Below are positions 16,908-25,729 of a stretch of 55,341 bases of DNA, one piece after another (the first letter of the stretch is position 1; every line of letters begins with the position of its first letter). Source of the stretch: JBAXTE01 sp037130365 (GTDB lineage: Bacteria; Bacteroidota; Bacteroidia; Bacteroidales; WCHB1-69). The stretch is taken from positions 1 to 55,341 of the forward strand of contig JBAXTE010000027.1 in assembly GCA_037130365.1 (NCBI GenBank). Direction: 5' to 3'. The notes under the pieces were generated by a model. The model made no database searches, was not told the DNA's origin, and saw only the letters and a list, made by a program, of their open reading frames with translations. A program made the position numbers and the translations under genes.

Positions 16908-19900
16908 ATGAAAAGAATATTCTTTGTTTTATTTATTGCATTAGCAGTGAGTGCTAATGCACAACAAGCCTTAACAGGGCAAGGAAGTCAAACGATAAAT
17001 CAGTATTGGTCAAGAACTGGAAATATTGGTAATGGATCTACGCCAGTAAATTCAAATATTTTTGGCACTGCGGCAGGTTGGAATTCCCCAATTTACACCG
17101 AAACCTTTGGTATAATTAGAACTCGGTTAAATGGAAATTTAATTGAAAACGTAAATGGTGTAAATCAGACTCTTGATGGCTTTTTTGGTATTGGGGTAGG
17201 TGGTTTCTTTGCTAATAATGCTCCAATAAGCATGTTGCATTTAGAAGGGCCAAACAATACAATGCCTCCACAAAATGGCTTTGGGTGGCGTTCTTGGATG
17301 AATACTGGTTCATTTATGAGAGAAAATTCAGATGCCATGTATGTCGGTATGCAAACACAAGAGGGTACTATACTCAATAGGTCGGATGCAATTATAAATT
17401 GGAGCGATGATTTTCAAGATCAATGGGGCGGTGCCGATCGATTAAAAATAGTAATGACTACACCTGGAGCAGGAAATGGAAATAACACAAGTCGAATTGA
17501 TGGCAGTTCAAAATTTGGTTATGAATTTATGCAATTTATTCCATCAAATAACCAAGTAAATAGCAGTAACTTACCCACAGGTTATGTTGGTATAGGACCA
17601 GTTTTCACAAGTATTCAAACAGATAGACCTCAATCTCGTTTGCATATCAACTCCGAAGATAATTTAGAAACATGGTTGCAAATATCAAGTCAAACTGGAA
17701 CTGGTCAATTGCAAACCGATGGTTTTAGAATGGGAATTCTTACCGATGGCACAGCATGTTTGCGCCAACAAGAAAATAAACCTATGATTTTAAGTACCGA
17801 TTGGAATAATACTTCGGGAGGTGCAAATACTGGCGAACGATTAAGAGTTACAGCTGTTGGGGAATTAAATGTACCCAATCCAAACAATGTATTTTTACCA
17901 AACACCACACGTGTCGCCATAAGTCACATGGGCAACAATCCTATTACTGCACCACGCAGTTTACTGCATTTGGGGGCTAACACTGGAGCATTATCGCCAC
18001 AAGGTTCAGCAGACGGGTGGCGTCCATGGATGGATGTTGGAATGTTTGTTTCTGATGGTTCGGACAATGTATATCTTGGCATGAAAAATCAAGGAACCGA
18101 TAGAGGCGATGCCGTATTAAGTTGGGGCGATAATCAACCTGCACAATCACCAGACGGAGCAGACAATTTACTCTTTTTGTTTACCGCAACAAATACAGCA
18201 TTAATTCCATCAACAGGACAGGCAGCTACAGTAAATGGAGTAGAAGGAATGCGAATGACGCCAACAGCTACAGGCATATTTACAGGTATTGGAGGAAATC
18301 CAGGAACAAATAATTATTTCAACAATTCGACAAACCCAACTCAAACCCTCGAAATAAATTCAGCAATAGCTTCAACGAGTGGGCTACGTTTTACAAAATT
18401 AAATAGTACTTCACCTCAAACTCCAAATGTAGGAACAGGGGTTTTATCTTTAAATGTAAATGGAGATGTAGTATATGTACCTATGAATTCTGCAAATGCT
18501 GTTAGTGCTGAAAATGGGTGTAGTGTAAATACGGATAACAAAGTGGTTTTGGGAAATGATTATGGTTCAGGTTTAGCTCGTTTTTCGAGTTCACGAGAAG
18601 TTCCAATGGAAAAATTTAATTTATTATTTAGTGAGAAAGGTAGAATAGGAATAGGTAATTATTTCACAGCTGGAACAAATATTCCTTTAGCAAAACTCGA
18701 TATTCGTGCAGATTATGAAATAAATCCATTAGCATTACATGTTAGAAGTGATATTGGAATTATCTCTGGCAATTATACAATGAGTGAGTTTAATAATTTT
18801 TCTACAAACGGTGGCACAAGCACTGCTGTGAGTATTCATAATAATGGAAATGCAGATAAAAGAGGTATTGGGTTAAATATTTTGATTGACAACACAACAA
18901 CTTGGGCTCTAGGAGAAAATGTTGGACTTATATGTGATGCTAAAAATGCTTTAAGATATAATACTGGAGGTATGTTTTCTGCAAGTGGTGAAGTAGAGAA
19001 AAATATCGGTATTTCGGCTGGTGCTCATTTAGCAGATCGTGAAAATACTGGAGGCTCATTTAGAGCAGGAAATCCTCAACCAACAGTAGGTGGATATAAT
19101 GGAATCACAAATATTGGAGTATATGCAGATTCATGGGGCGGTGAAAGTAGCTATGGTATATATGCAAAAGCAGAAGGTGGCTCAAATTATAATTATGGCA
19201 TTTATGCAACAGCTGTTGGTACTGGTAGTAGCACTGATTATGCAGCTTATTTTGATGGTGATATTTATCGTACAGGAGGTTGTGGTCCATCAGATTTCAT
19301 GTTGAAGGAAAACATTGCAAATCTTTCAAATTCGACAAGTATTATAAACCAATTAATGCCTAAAAGCTTTACTTTTAAGACAGCTGAATTTCCTCAAATG
19401 AAACTATCCGAAGGAAATCAATTTGGATTAATTGCTCAGGATGTAGAACTAATATTGCCCGAATTGGTAAAAAATGTAACACATCCAGCAGTTCTAGATT
19501 CTTTAGGCAACGTGGTAACCGCTGCTGTAACATTTAAAACTTTAAAATATGAATCCTTTATTCCAATTCTTATCCAAGGAGTAAAGGAAGTTAGTGCTAA
19601 AAATGATTCTACATTTGCTGTTTTAAACACACGTATTGATAGTTTACAAAATGTAATTTCGAACTTCAATAATCGGATGAACCAGTTTGAAGATCAGTTA
19701 AATGATTGTTGCAAAAACAATGGACATAATGGTCACAATAATCATAAATCGAGTTCTGAAAATGGAAATAGTTTAAACTTAACGGAAGTTGTGCTCGAAA
19801 ATAGCACTACCATATTACTCGAACAAAATGTGCCTAATCCATTTGCCGAAAGTACAATCATAAATTACTTTATTCCAGAAAACATCAAATTTGCACAGAT

Positions 19901-20069
19901 AATATTTTCTGACAACTTTGGCAGAATTATAAAAACTGTAGATATTGAAACTTCTGGTGCTGGAACAGTAAAAGCATATGCCTCGAATTTAAGTCAAGGC
20001 ACTTATACCTACAGCTTAGTTGTTGATGGTAAGGTGGTAGAAACTAAAAAAATGGTATGTGTTAAATAG
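16908..20069 (+). CDS. Large secreted protein with S74-type chaperone domain and T9SS type A tail
   Basis: 1053 residues with a signal peptide (MKRIFFVLFIALAVSANAQQ). The body is rich in Gly/Asn/Thr and contains an internal duplication at about residues 105-180 and 345-425 (SMLHLEG...WRSWMNTGSFM versus SLLHLGA...WRPWMDVGMFV, each followed by YVGM/YLGM). At 795 it has SDFMLKENI, close to the SDxRLKENI start of peptidase S74 intramolecular chaperones, which trimerise fibrous proteins and then cut themselves off at that Ser-Asp. LIAQDVELILPELV and LKYESFIPILIQGVKE are further S74 signatures. A coiled coil follows (about 915-940). The last ~85 residues are a type A sorting domain (LEQNVPNPFAESTIINYFIP). 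It is probably a trimeric surface fibre. Confidence 0.83.
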   Translation: MKRIFFVLFIALAVSANAQQALTGQGSQTINQYWSRTGNIGNGSTPVNSNIFGTAAGWNSPIYTETFGIIRTRLNGNLIENVNGVNQTLDGFFGIGVGGFFANNAPISMLHLEGPNNTMPPQNGFGWRSWMNTGSFMRENSDAMYVGMQTQEGTILNRSDAIINWSDDFQDQWGGADRLKIVMTTPGAGNGNNTSRIDGSSKFGYEFMQFIPSNNQVNSSNLPTGYVGIGPVFTSIQTDRPQSRLHINSEDNLETWLQISSQTGTGQLQTDGFRMGILTDGTACLRQQENKPMILSTDWNNTSGGANTGERLRVTAVGELNVPNPNNVFLPNTTRVAISHMGNNPITAPRSLLHLGANTGALSPQGSADGWRPWMDVGMFVSDGSDNVYLGMKNQGTDRGDAVLSWGDNQPAQSPDGADNLLFLFTATNTALIPSTGQAATVNGVEGMRMTPTATGIFTGIGGNPGTNNYFNNSTNPTQTLEINSAIASTSGLRFTKLNSTSPQTPNVGTGVLSLNVNGDVVYVPMNSANAVSAENGCSVNTDNKVVLGNDYGSGLARFSSSREVPMEKFNLLFSEKGRIGIGNYFTAGTNIPLAKLDIRADYEINPLALHVRSDIGIISGNYTMSEFNNFSTNGGTSTAVSIHNNGNADKRGIGLNILIDNTTTWALGENVGLICDAKNALRYNTGGMFSASGEVEKNIGISAGAHLADRENTGGSFRAGNPQPTVGGYNGITNIGVYADSWGGESSYGIYAKAEGGSNYNYGIYATAVGTGSSTDYAAYFDGDIYRTGGCGPSDFMLKENIANLSNSTSIINQLMPKSFTFKTAEFPQMKLSEGNQFGLIAQDVELILPELVKNVTHPAVLDSLGNVVTAAVTFKTLKYESFIPILIQGVKEVSAKNDSTFAVLNTRIDSLQNVISNFNNRMNQFEDQLNDCCKNNGHNGHNNHKSSSENGNSLNLTEVVLENSTTILLEQNVPNPFAESTIINYFIPENIKFAQIIFSDNFGRIIKTVDIETSGAGTVKAYASNLSQGTYTYSLVVDGKVVETKKMVCVK

Positions 20070-20357
20070 TGCCTACAATAAAACTCAGTGATTGATAAGA
20101 AAACGTCAAATTTGAGGTTTATCTGCCATTTGGCAGACTTTCGCAGCAACTAATTTTGGGCGTTTACTGGTGTAAATAACCTAAATTTGTTGCAAGAGTA
20201 ACGAAAAAGTTGGCGTTTACTTGCAAACACGAAATAACAATACTTCGATTTTTTATACTTTCAATATTTCTAGGTAATTGGATTCAGCATTGAATATACG
20301 TAATATATTCTTAATACTTGAAACAATTATTCGCCGAAGAAGATTTGAAAAGAATGA

Positions 20358-20404
20358 AAACAAACAAAAAAGAGGCTGAAAAAATCAGCCTCTTTTTTGT
20401 TTGA
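20358..20404. terminator. Strong intrinsic terminator hairpin
   Basis: A 19-bp perfect stem (20361-20379 with 20385-20403) and an AAAAA loop, with T-rich right arm and A-rich left arm. It ends transcription of the secreted-protein pair. Its symmetry lets it work in both directions. Confidence 0.85.
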
Positions 20405-20649
20405 ACAAATCAGAAAGTCACCTGGCGACTCCAAGTCACCTGCTCACTTTACTAAATAAAGATAAAGATTGAAACGTATAGCCCGACCTCGTTATTCCAA
20501 GAATAATTTTTCGAGTTAAAAACATAACGAGGGCACGCCCAAATTGAATTAATGGCTATAACTTTCTGATTCAGAATTTTCACTTTCTTTTCTTCAAAAA
20601 ACTTTTCAACAATTAATCAAATGGCTTAAATTGTCTCATTCATTATGTG
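20405..20649. other. Intergenic DNA with short repeats and an inverted repeat
   Basis: No gene is seen between the terminator and dnaE. It contains AGTCACCTGGCGACT (20416-20430) and AAGTCACCTG (20433-20442), related to 15498-15514. CCTCGTTAT (20487-20495) pairs with ATAACGAGG (20524-20532). A TATTTTTG at 20650-20657 could be the dnaE -7 element. Confidence 0.5.
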
Positions 20650-20729
20650 TATTTTTGAAGAAAAAATTTACTGCTTGAAGTTTTGAAGTCCAAAACCAAG
20701 TGCTTCCATTGACAGAAATAGAATTAAAT

Positions 20730-23700
20730 ATGCCAGATTTCACACATTTACACGTACATACACAATATTCGATTTTAGATGGCGCTGCTAGCGTTCAAGG
20801 TTTGGTAGATAAAGCCATAAAATGTGGAATGGATGCACTTGCAATTACCGACCATGGAAATATGTATGGGGTTTTAGATTTTTATAACACCTGCACTAAA
20901 AACAAAATTAAGCCAATTTTAGGCTGTGAAGTTTACATTACCGAAAAATCAAGATTTAATCAGAGAGGTAAAGAGGATAGAAGTGGACATCACCTTATTT
21001 TGCTTGCCAAAAATCATCAAGGATACAAAAATTTATCAAAATTGGTATCACTTGGTTTCACTGAGGGTTTTTACTATACACCTCGAATAGATTTTGAGAT
21101 TTTAGAACAATATAGCGAAGGAATTATTGCTTCTTCTGCATGTTTGGGTGGCGAAATACCGCAATCAATTATGCGCTATAATCCTATTCAAAATGGCATC
21201 GATTATACTCAATTTATGTTTAATTTTGATGGTGTTTATCCTATCATTGAGAAGTATTTGGCCATATTTAAAGATGATTTTTACTTCGAACTTCAAAATC
21301 ATGGATACCCAGAACAAGCTATGGTAAATGAGGGATTACGTCAGCTTGGTAAAGAATATGGCGTAAAACTTATCGCTACAAACGATGTTCATTATATCAA
21401 TAAAAATGATTATGATGCTCACACTATTTTAATTTGTTTGAATACGGGTAAAGATATCGACGACACTGAAGGACTACATTATACTGGCAATGAGTTTATG
21501 AAAACCCAAGAAGAGATGTACGAGCTCTTTTCAGATTTTCCAGAAGCTCTAGAAAATACTAGAGAAATTGTAGATAAAATTGAGATATATACCCTTCAAC
21601 GAGAAGTTGCATTGCCTAAATTTCCAATACCTGAAGAATTTGTCGACGAGTTTACTTATTTGGAACACCTCGCTTGGGAAGGAGCTAACAGGCGTTGGAA
21701 GGAGATTACTCCTGAAATTCAGGAACGGATGGATTTTGAACTCAGTGTGATAAAAAATATGGGTTTTCCTGGTTATTTTCTAATCACTTGGGATTTTATT
21801 AAAGAGGCTCGGAATATGGGTGTTCGCGTTGGCCCAGGACGTGGCTCGGCAGCAGGATCTGCGGTTGCTTATTGTTTGGCTATAACCAGTATCGACCCGA
21901 TTAAATACAAATTGCTGTTTGAGCGGTTTTTAAATCCAGAACGAATTTCAATGCCCGATGTTGATATAGATTTTGACGATTTTGGTCGCGAAAAAGTGAT
22001 GAGTTATGTCATTGCAAAATATGGCAAGAATAGAGTCTCTCAAATCATTACGTTTGGATCTATGGCTGCGCGATCAGCAATTAGAGATGTAGCAAGGGTG
22101 CTTAAACTTCCACTTCCAGAAGCAGATCGATTGGCAAAACTAATTCCCGAAGGTCCGAAAATTAAAATTGCCGATGCAATAAAAAAAGTTCCTGAACTTC
22201 AAGATGCGTTAGATAACGGTTCTGACTTGGTGCAAAAAACATTGGCTTTTGCTCAAACCCTCGAAGGCTCCATTCGCAATATCGGAGTACATGCCTGTGG
22301 GGTAATTATTAGTCCAGAAGACTTAACCAACTTTGCACCAATAGGCCGTGCAAAAGATTCTGATATTCCAGTTACTCAATTTGAGGGAAAATTAGTGGAA
22401 TCTGTGGGATTATTAAAAATGGATTTCTTGGGACTGAAAACCTTATCAATTATTCAAGATGCATTAATAAATATCAAACTTCGGCATCATATAGATTTGG
22501 ATATTGAATCGATACCCATTGATGATCAATTAACGTATGAACTCTTTAGCAATGGCGAAACTACTGCAATTTTTCAGTTTGAATCGGTGGGGATGAAGAA
22601 ATATTTGCAAGAGCTTAAGCCAAATAGATTCGAAGATATTATAGCTATGAATGCCCTTTACCGACCTGGCCCCATGCAGTATATCCCAAATTTTATCAAT
22701 CGAAAATCAGGTAAAGAGCCCATCGAATATGCTTATCCAGTAATGGAAGAATATTTGTCGGAGACCTATGGAATTACAGTTTATCAGGAACAGGTAATGC
22801 TCTTGTCTCAAGCAATGGCTGGTTTTACTAAGGGTGAAGCAGATACATTGCGAAAAGCAATGGGAAAGAAGCAGCTTGATGTGATGCAAAAGCTCAAAAC
22901 CAAATTTATTGACGGATGCATCAGTCGAGATATGGAGAAGGCTAAAGTTGAAAAAATTTGGCACGATTGGGAAGCATTTGCTGAGTATGCATTCAATAAA
23001 TCGCATTCTACTTGTTATTCTTATGTAGCGTATCAAACGGCCTATCTCAAGGCGCATTATCCAGCGGAATTTATGGCAGCTAACTTAACAAACAATTTGA
23101 GCAATATGGATGAAATCTCAAAATTTGTTGAAGAGGCTAAACGAATGAAGATTAAAGTAATGGGTCCGGATGTGAACGAATCTCAACTCAAATTTACTGT
23201 AAATAAAGAGGGTGATATTCGCTTCGGATTGGGCGCAATTAAAGGCGCAGGGGAGGCAGCTGTTGAATCAATTATTTTAGAACGTGACACCAACGGTCCA
23301 TATACTTCCGTTTTTGATTATATGAAACGAATGAACCTTCGCTCTTGCAACAAACGAGTGGTTGAATCGTTGGCAAAAGGAGGGGCTTTTGATAGTTTTA
23401 ATACTACACATCGTGCTCAATTTTTCTTTGTGGATAAAGATAATACCTCCTTTATTGAAAAACTTATTAAGTATGCAACTAATTATCAAGAATCAAAAAA
23501 CTCTGCCCAAGTTTCATTGTTTGGGGAGGAGGGAAGTGAGTTTCAACTTCCAGATCCTAGCTTTCCATATTGTGAGCCTTGGACTAGTTTGCAACAATTA
23601 AAATTTGAAAACGAAGTTACAGGATTCTATATTTCTGGTCACCCTTTGGATGAATTCAGTTTAGCACTGAAAAACTTTTGTAACACTAAAATTGAAAAGT

Positions 23701-24233
23701 TAAATGAATCGCTCCTTAATTTTCTAAATAAAGATGTTACTTTTGGTGGTGTTGTTACTGCAGTTCAACACAATGTCGGAAAAAACGGAAATCCATACGG
23801 GAGAATTACAATTGAAGATTATAATGCTCAAATTCAATTGACTCTGTTTAAAGAAGATTATTTAAAGTATAAACACTTTTTTGAAGTAGGATTATTTATT
23901 TATCTCAAAGCAAAAATATCAATACCTACTTGGAAAAAAGAACAAAATCCACAACCTGATATCAAGATATTAGATATGATGCTGTTATCTAATGTGTTGG
24001 AGAAATATGGAAAATCTATCACCATTGAGTTAAACAAGAATGATATAAACTCGGCATTAATCGATCTTTTATTGAATGTTGTTCAAAAGCAAAGTGGGAC
24101 TTGTGCGCTGAAAATTAAGATTTTAAATCAAGAGGAAAAAACTTTAGAATTATTTTCGAACAAATTTAGAGTTAACATTGTTGACTTTATTCAAGAAATT
24201 CGTAACTTTGATATCAATGTAAGTGTCAATTAA
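20730..24233 (+). CDS. dnaE: DNA polymerase III alpha subunit
   Basis: The ATG at 20730 (MPDFTHLHVHTQYSILDGA) is the start; the frame is open a little further upstream but without homology. 1167 residues. An N-terminal PHP domain (HLHVHTQYS, AITDHGNMYG) is followed by the C-family polymerase palm with catalytic aspartates in PDVDIDFDDF (about 408-417). RVGPGRGSAAGSAVAYCL and YNKSHS-type fingers motifs, a helix-hairpin-helix region and a C-terminal OB-fold (VTFGGVVTAV) come after. No proofreading exonuclease domain is inserted, so it is DnaE1-type and not PolC. It is the replicative polymerase catalytic subunit. Thioredoxin follows after 21 nt. Confidence 0.97.
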   Translation: MPDFTHLHVHTQYSILDGAASVQGLVDKAIKCGMDALAITDHGNMYGVLDFYNTCTKNKIKPILGCEVYITEKSRFNQRGKEDRSGHHLILLAKNHQGYKNLSKLVSLGFTEGFYYTPRIDFEILEQYSEGIIASSACLGGEIPQSIMRYNPIQNGIDYTQFMFNFDGVYPIIEKYLAIFKDDFYFELQNHGYPEQAMVNEGLRQLGKEYGVKLIATNDVHYINKNDYDAHTILICLNTGKDIDDTEGLHYTGNEFMKTQEEMYELFSDFPEALENTREIVDKIEIYTLQREVALPKFPIPEEFVDEFTYLEHLAWEGANRRWKEITPEIQERMDFELSVIKNMGFPGYFLITWDFIKEARNMGVRVGPGRGSAAGSAVAYCLAITSIDPIKYKLLFERFLNPERISMPDVDIDFDDFGREKVMSYVIAKYGKNRVSQIITFGSMAARSAIRDVARVLKLPLPEADRLAKLIPEGPKIKIADAIKKVPELQDALDNGSDLVQKTLAFAQTLEGSIRNIGVHACGVIISPEDLTNFAPIGRAKDSDIPVTQFEGKLVESVGLLKMDFLGLKTLSIIQDALINIKLRHHIDLDIESIPIDDQLTYELFSNGETTAIFQFESVGMKKYLQELKPNRFEDIIAMNALYRPGPMQYIPNFINRKSGKEPIEYAYPVMEEYLSETYGITVYQEQVMLLSQAMAGFTKGEADTLRKAMGKKQLDVMQKLKTKFIDGCISRDMEKAKVEKIWHDWEAFAEYAFNKSHSTCYSYVAYQTAYLKAHYPAEFMAANLTNNLSNMDEISKFVEEAKRMKIKVMGPDVNESQLKFTVNKEGDIRFGLGAIKGAGEAAVESIILERDTNGPYTSVFDYMKRMNLRSCNKRVVESLAKGGAFDSFNTTHRAQFFFVDKDNTSFIEKLIKYATNYQESKNSAQVSLFGEEGSEFQLPDPSFPYCEPWTSLQQLKFENEVTGFYISGHPLDEFSLALKNFCNTKIEKLNESLLNFLNKDVTFGGVVTAVQHNVGKNGNPYGRITIEDYNAQIQLTLFKEDYLKYKHFFEVGLFIYLKAKISIPTWKKEQNPQPDIKILDMMLLSNVLEKYGKSITIELNKNDINSALIDLLLNVVQKQSGTCALKIKILNQEEKTLELFSNKFRVNIVDFIQEIRNFDINVSVN

Positions 24234-24254
24234 TAATTATAAAAAATAAACAGT

Positions 24255-24572
24255 ATGGCTTTAGAATTCACAGACAACAATTTTGAGGAATTAGTATTGA
24301 AATCAGACAAACCTGCAATTGTAGATTTTTGGGCAGAATGGTGTGGACCTTGTAGGCTTGTGGGCCCTCATGTAAACGAATTAGCTACTGAGTACGAAGG
24401 AAAAGCAGTGATAGGAAAAGTAAATGTTGATGAAAATTCGGGAATAACTTCGCAATTCGGAATCAGAAACATTCCTACAATTCTCTTCTTTAAAAATGGC
24501 GTTATCGTTGATAAACAAGTAGGTGCTACTTCCAAATCTGCACTTGAAGCTAAATTGAAAGCGCTTTTGTAA
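24255..24572 (+). CDS. trxA: Thioredoxin
   Basis: 105 residues, the full family length. The active site WAEWCGPCRLVGP holds the redox CGPC, followed by the cis-proline segment IRNIPTILFFKNG. It is a cytoplasmic disulfide reductant used by ribonucleotide reductase, peroxiredoxins and others. It starts 21 nt after dnaE and probably shares its transcript. A terminator follows at 24611. Confidence 0.96.
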   Translation: MALEFTDNNFEELVLKSDKPAIVDFWAEWCGPCRLVGPHVNELATEYEGKAVIGKVNVDENSGITSQFGIRNIPTILFFKNGVIVDKQVGATSKSALEAKLKALL

Positions 24573-24610
24573 AAACTATTTTAGATTCGAAAAAGTATTC
24601 GAATTTTCAA

Positions 24611-24667
24611 AACTTGCTTATATAGACTTCTACTTTTGTAGAGTTTTATTCTAAGCAAGTTTTTTTA
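24611..24667 (+). terminator. Intrinsic terminator after trxA
   Basis: AACTTGCTTA (24611-24620) pairs with TAAGCAAGTT (24652-24661). An inner CTAC/GTAG hairpin sits in the loop and a run of T follows. 24668-24865 between this and the hydrogenase promoter has no gene. Confidence 0.8.
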
Positions 24668-24865
24668 TTGTTTTTCAGCTTTGGTTAAACAAAATTAAGT
24701 TAAATAATTCATTAACATATAATTTATTATGACTAAAATGCTTGTGCTTCAATGCTCAAAAGTAGTTATTCGTCGATTAACACAAAATTAATTTTGAAAA
24801 TGTAACTACCTGATTATTAGATATATTATTTAGATTCTATACAAATTAGAAAGAGTGTGATTCTG

Positions 24866-24899
24866 TTGTTATTTTAATAACAAAAAACAACTACTTTTG
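24866..24899 (+). promoter_or_regulatory. Putative promoter of the hydrogenase operon
   Basis: TTG (24866-24868), a 23-bp spacer and TACTTTTG (24892-24899) match TAnnTTTG. It is the only convincing promoter before the ten-gene block at 24945-33371. Confidence 0.5.
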
Positions 24900-24944
24900 C
24901 ACAAGAATTGACCTTAAACTGAATTGAAAGATATTTTGGTAAAT

Positions 24945-25289
24945 ATGAAACTTAAAGAAATTGCTAGCTTAATTAATGGAGATATTGTTTGCGGGGATGA
25001 TAAATTAAATCAGGAGTTTTGCATAGCATTTGCTTCTGACTTAATGAGCGATGTATTGACTGTGAAAATTGATAATCTATTGTTAATTACTGGTTTAGCT
25101 AATATTCAAACAATTAGAACAGCTGAAATGTCAGATATTAGTTGCGTGATTTTTACTCGCAACAAAGTGGTTTCTCCAGAAATGAAAGAAATTGCTGAAG
25201 AAAATCAGATTACCTTGATTTGCACTCCTTATTCTACATTTAAAACTTCCGGTATCTTGTACTCAAATGATATTAAACCAGTATATTAG
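24945..25289 (+). CDS. DRTGG-domain protein 1
   Basis: 114 residues from ATG 24945. The fold is suggested by KLKEIASLINGDIVCG and the central FASDLMSDVL, which parallels the GGYxSDLLSDVM pattern of DRTGG proteins (PF07085). The full family pattern is seen more clearly in the second copy at 27139. Stand-alone DRTGG proteins often accompany [FeFe] hydrogenase operons in anaerobes, and the domain is thought to bind a nucleotide or other small ligand, but the role is unproven. Being first in the operon suggests a sensor or regulatory partner for the next genes. The RsbW-like gene begins 8 nt after its stop. Confidence 0.7.
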   Translation: MKLKEIASLINGDIVCGDDKLNQEFCIAFASDLMSDVLTVKIDNLLLITGLANIQTIRTAEMSDISCVIFTRNKVVSPEMKEIAEENQITLICTPYSTFKTSGILYSNDIKPVY

Positions 25290-25297
25290 GAGGAAGT

Positions 25298-25726
25298 ATG
25301 CACTTTGAATATCAAATTGAAGGTGGAGATTTTTCCACTGCTGGAACAATTTCAAGCAATGTTAAAAAGTTTTTGAAACAACTGAATGTCGATGGCTCTA
25401 TCATAAAACGTACTGTTGTTGCTCTTTATGAAGCTGAAGTTAATGTGGTGGCTCACGCTTTTAGTGGCATCGTTGAAGTTGATTACTTTGAAGACAAAAT
25501 TCAAATAAAATTGATTGACAAAGGTCCAGGTATTTCTGATATCAATCGGGCAATGCAAGCCGGATTTTCAACCGCTTCTCCTGCGGTTAGAGAAATGGGA
25601 TTTGGCGCTGGAATGGGCTTGCCAAATATCAAAAATAATACGGATGAACTCAATATAAAAAGTGAAGTTGGCGTTGGAACCACTTTGCTTATGGTCAATT
25701 TCTTTCAAAATAAATTATCTTCATAA
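25298..25726 (+). CDS. RsbW-like GHKL ATPase (anti-sigma factor-type kinase)
   Basis: 142 residues forming one HATPase_c_2-type domain. The N box is YEAEVNVVAHAF, the G1 box DKGPGI and the G2 box GFGAGMGLPNIK, all intact. Such proteins phosphorylate an STAS partner on Ser or bind a sigma factor. Neither partner is visible in the window. A strong Shine-Dalgarno AGGAGG (25288-25293), partly inside the preceding stop region, precedes the ATG, unusual for this genome. The hydrogenase-like sensor gene starts 3 nt after its stop, suggesting the ATPase relays a signal from that iron-sulfur protein. Confidence 0.85.
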   Translation: MHFEYQIEGGDFSTAGTISSNVKKFLKQLNVDGSIIKRTVVALYEAEVNVVAHAFSGIVEVDYFEDKIQIKLIDKGPGISDINRAMQAGFSTASPAVREMGFGAGMGLPNIKNNTDELNIKSEVGVGTTLLMVNFFQNKLSS

Positions 25727-25729
25727 ACT

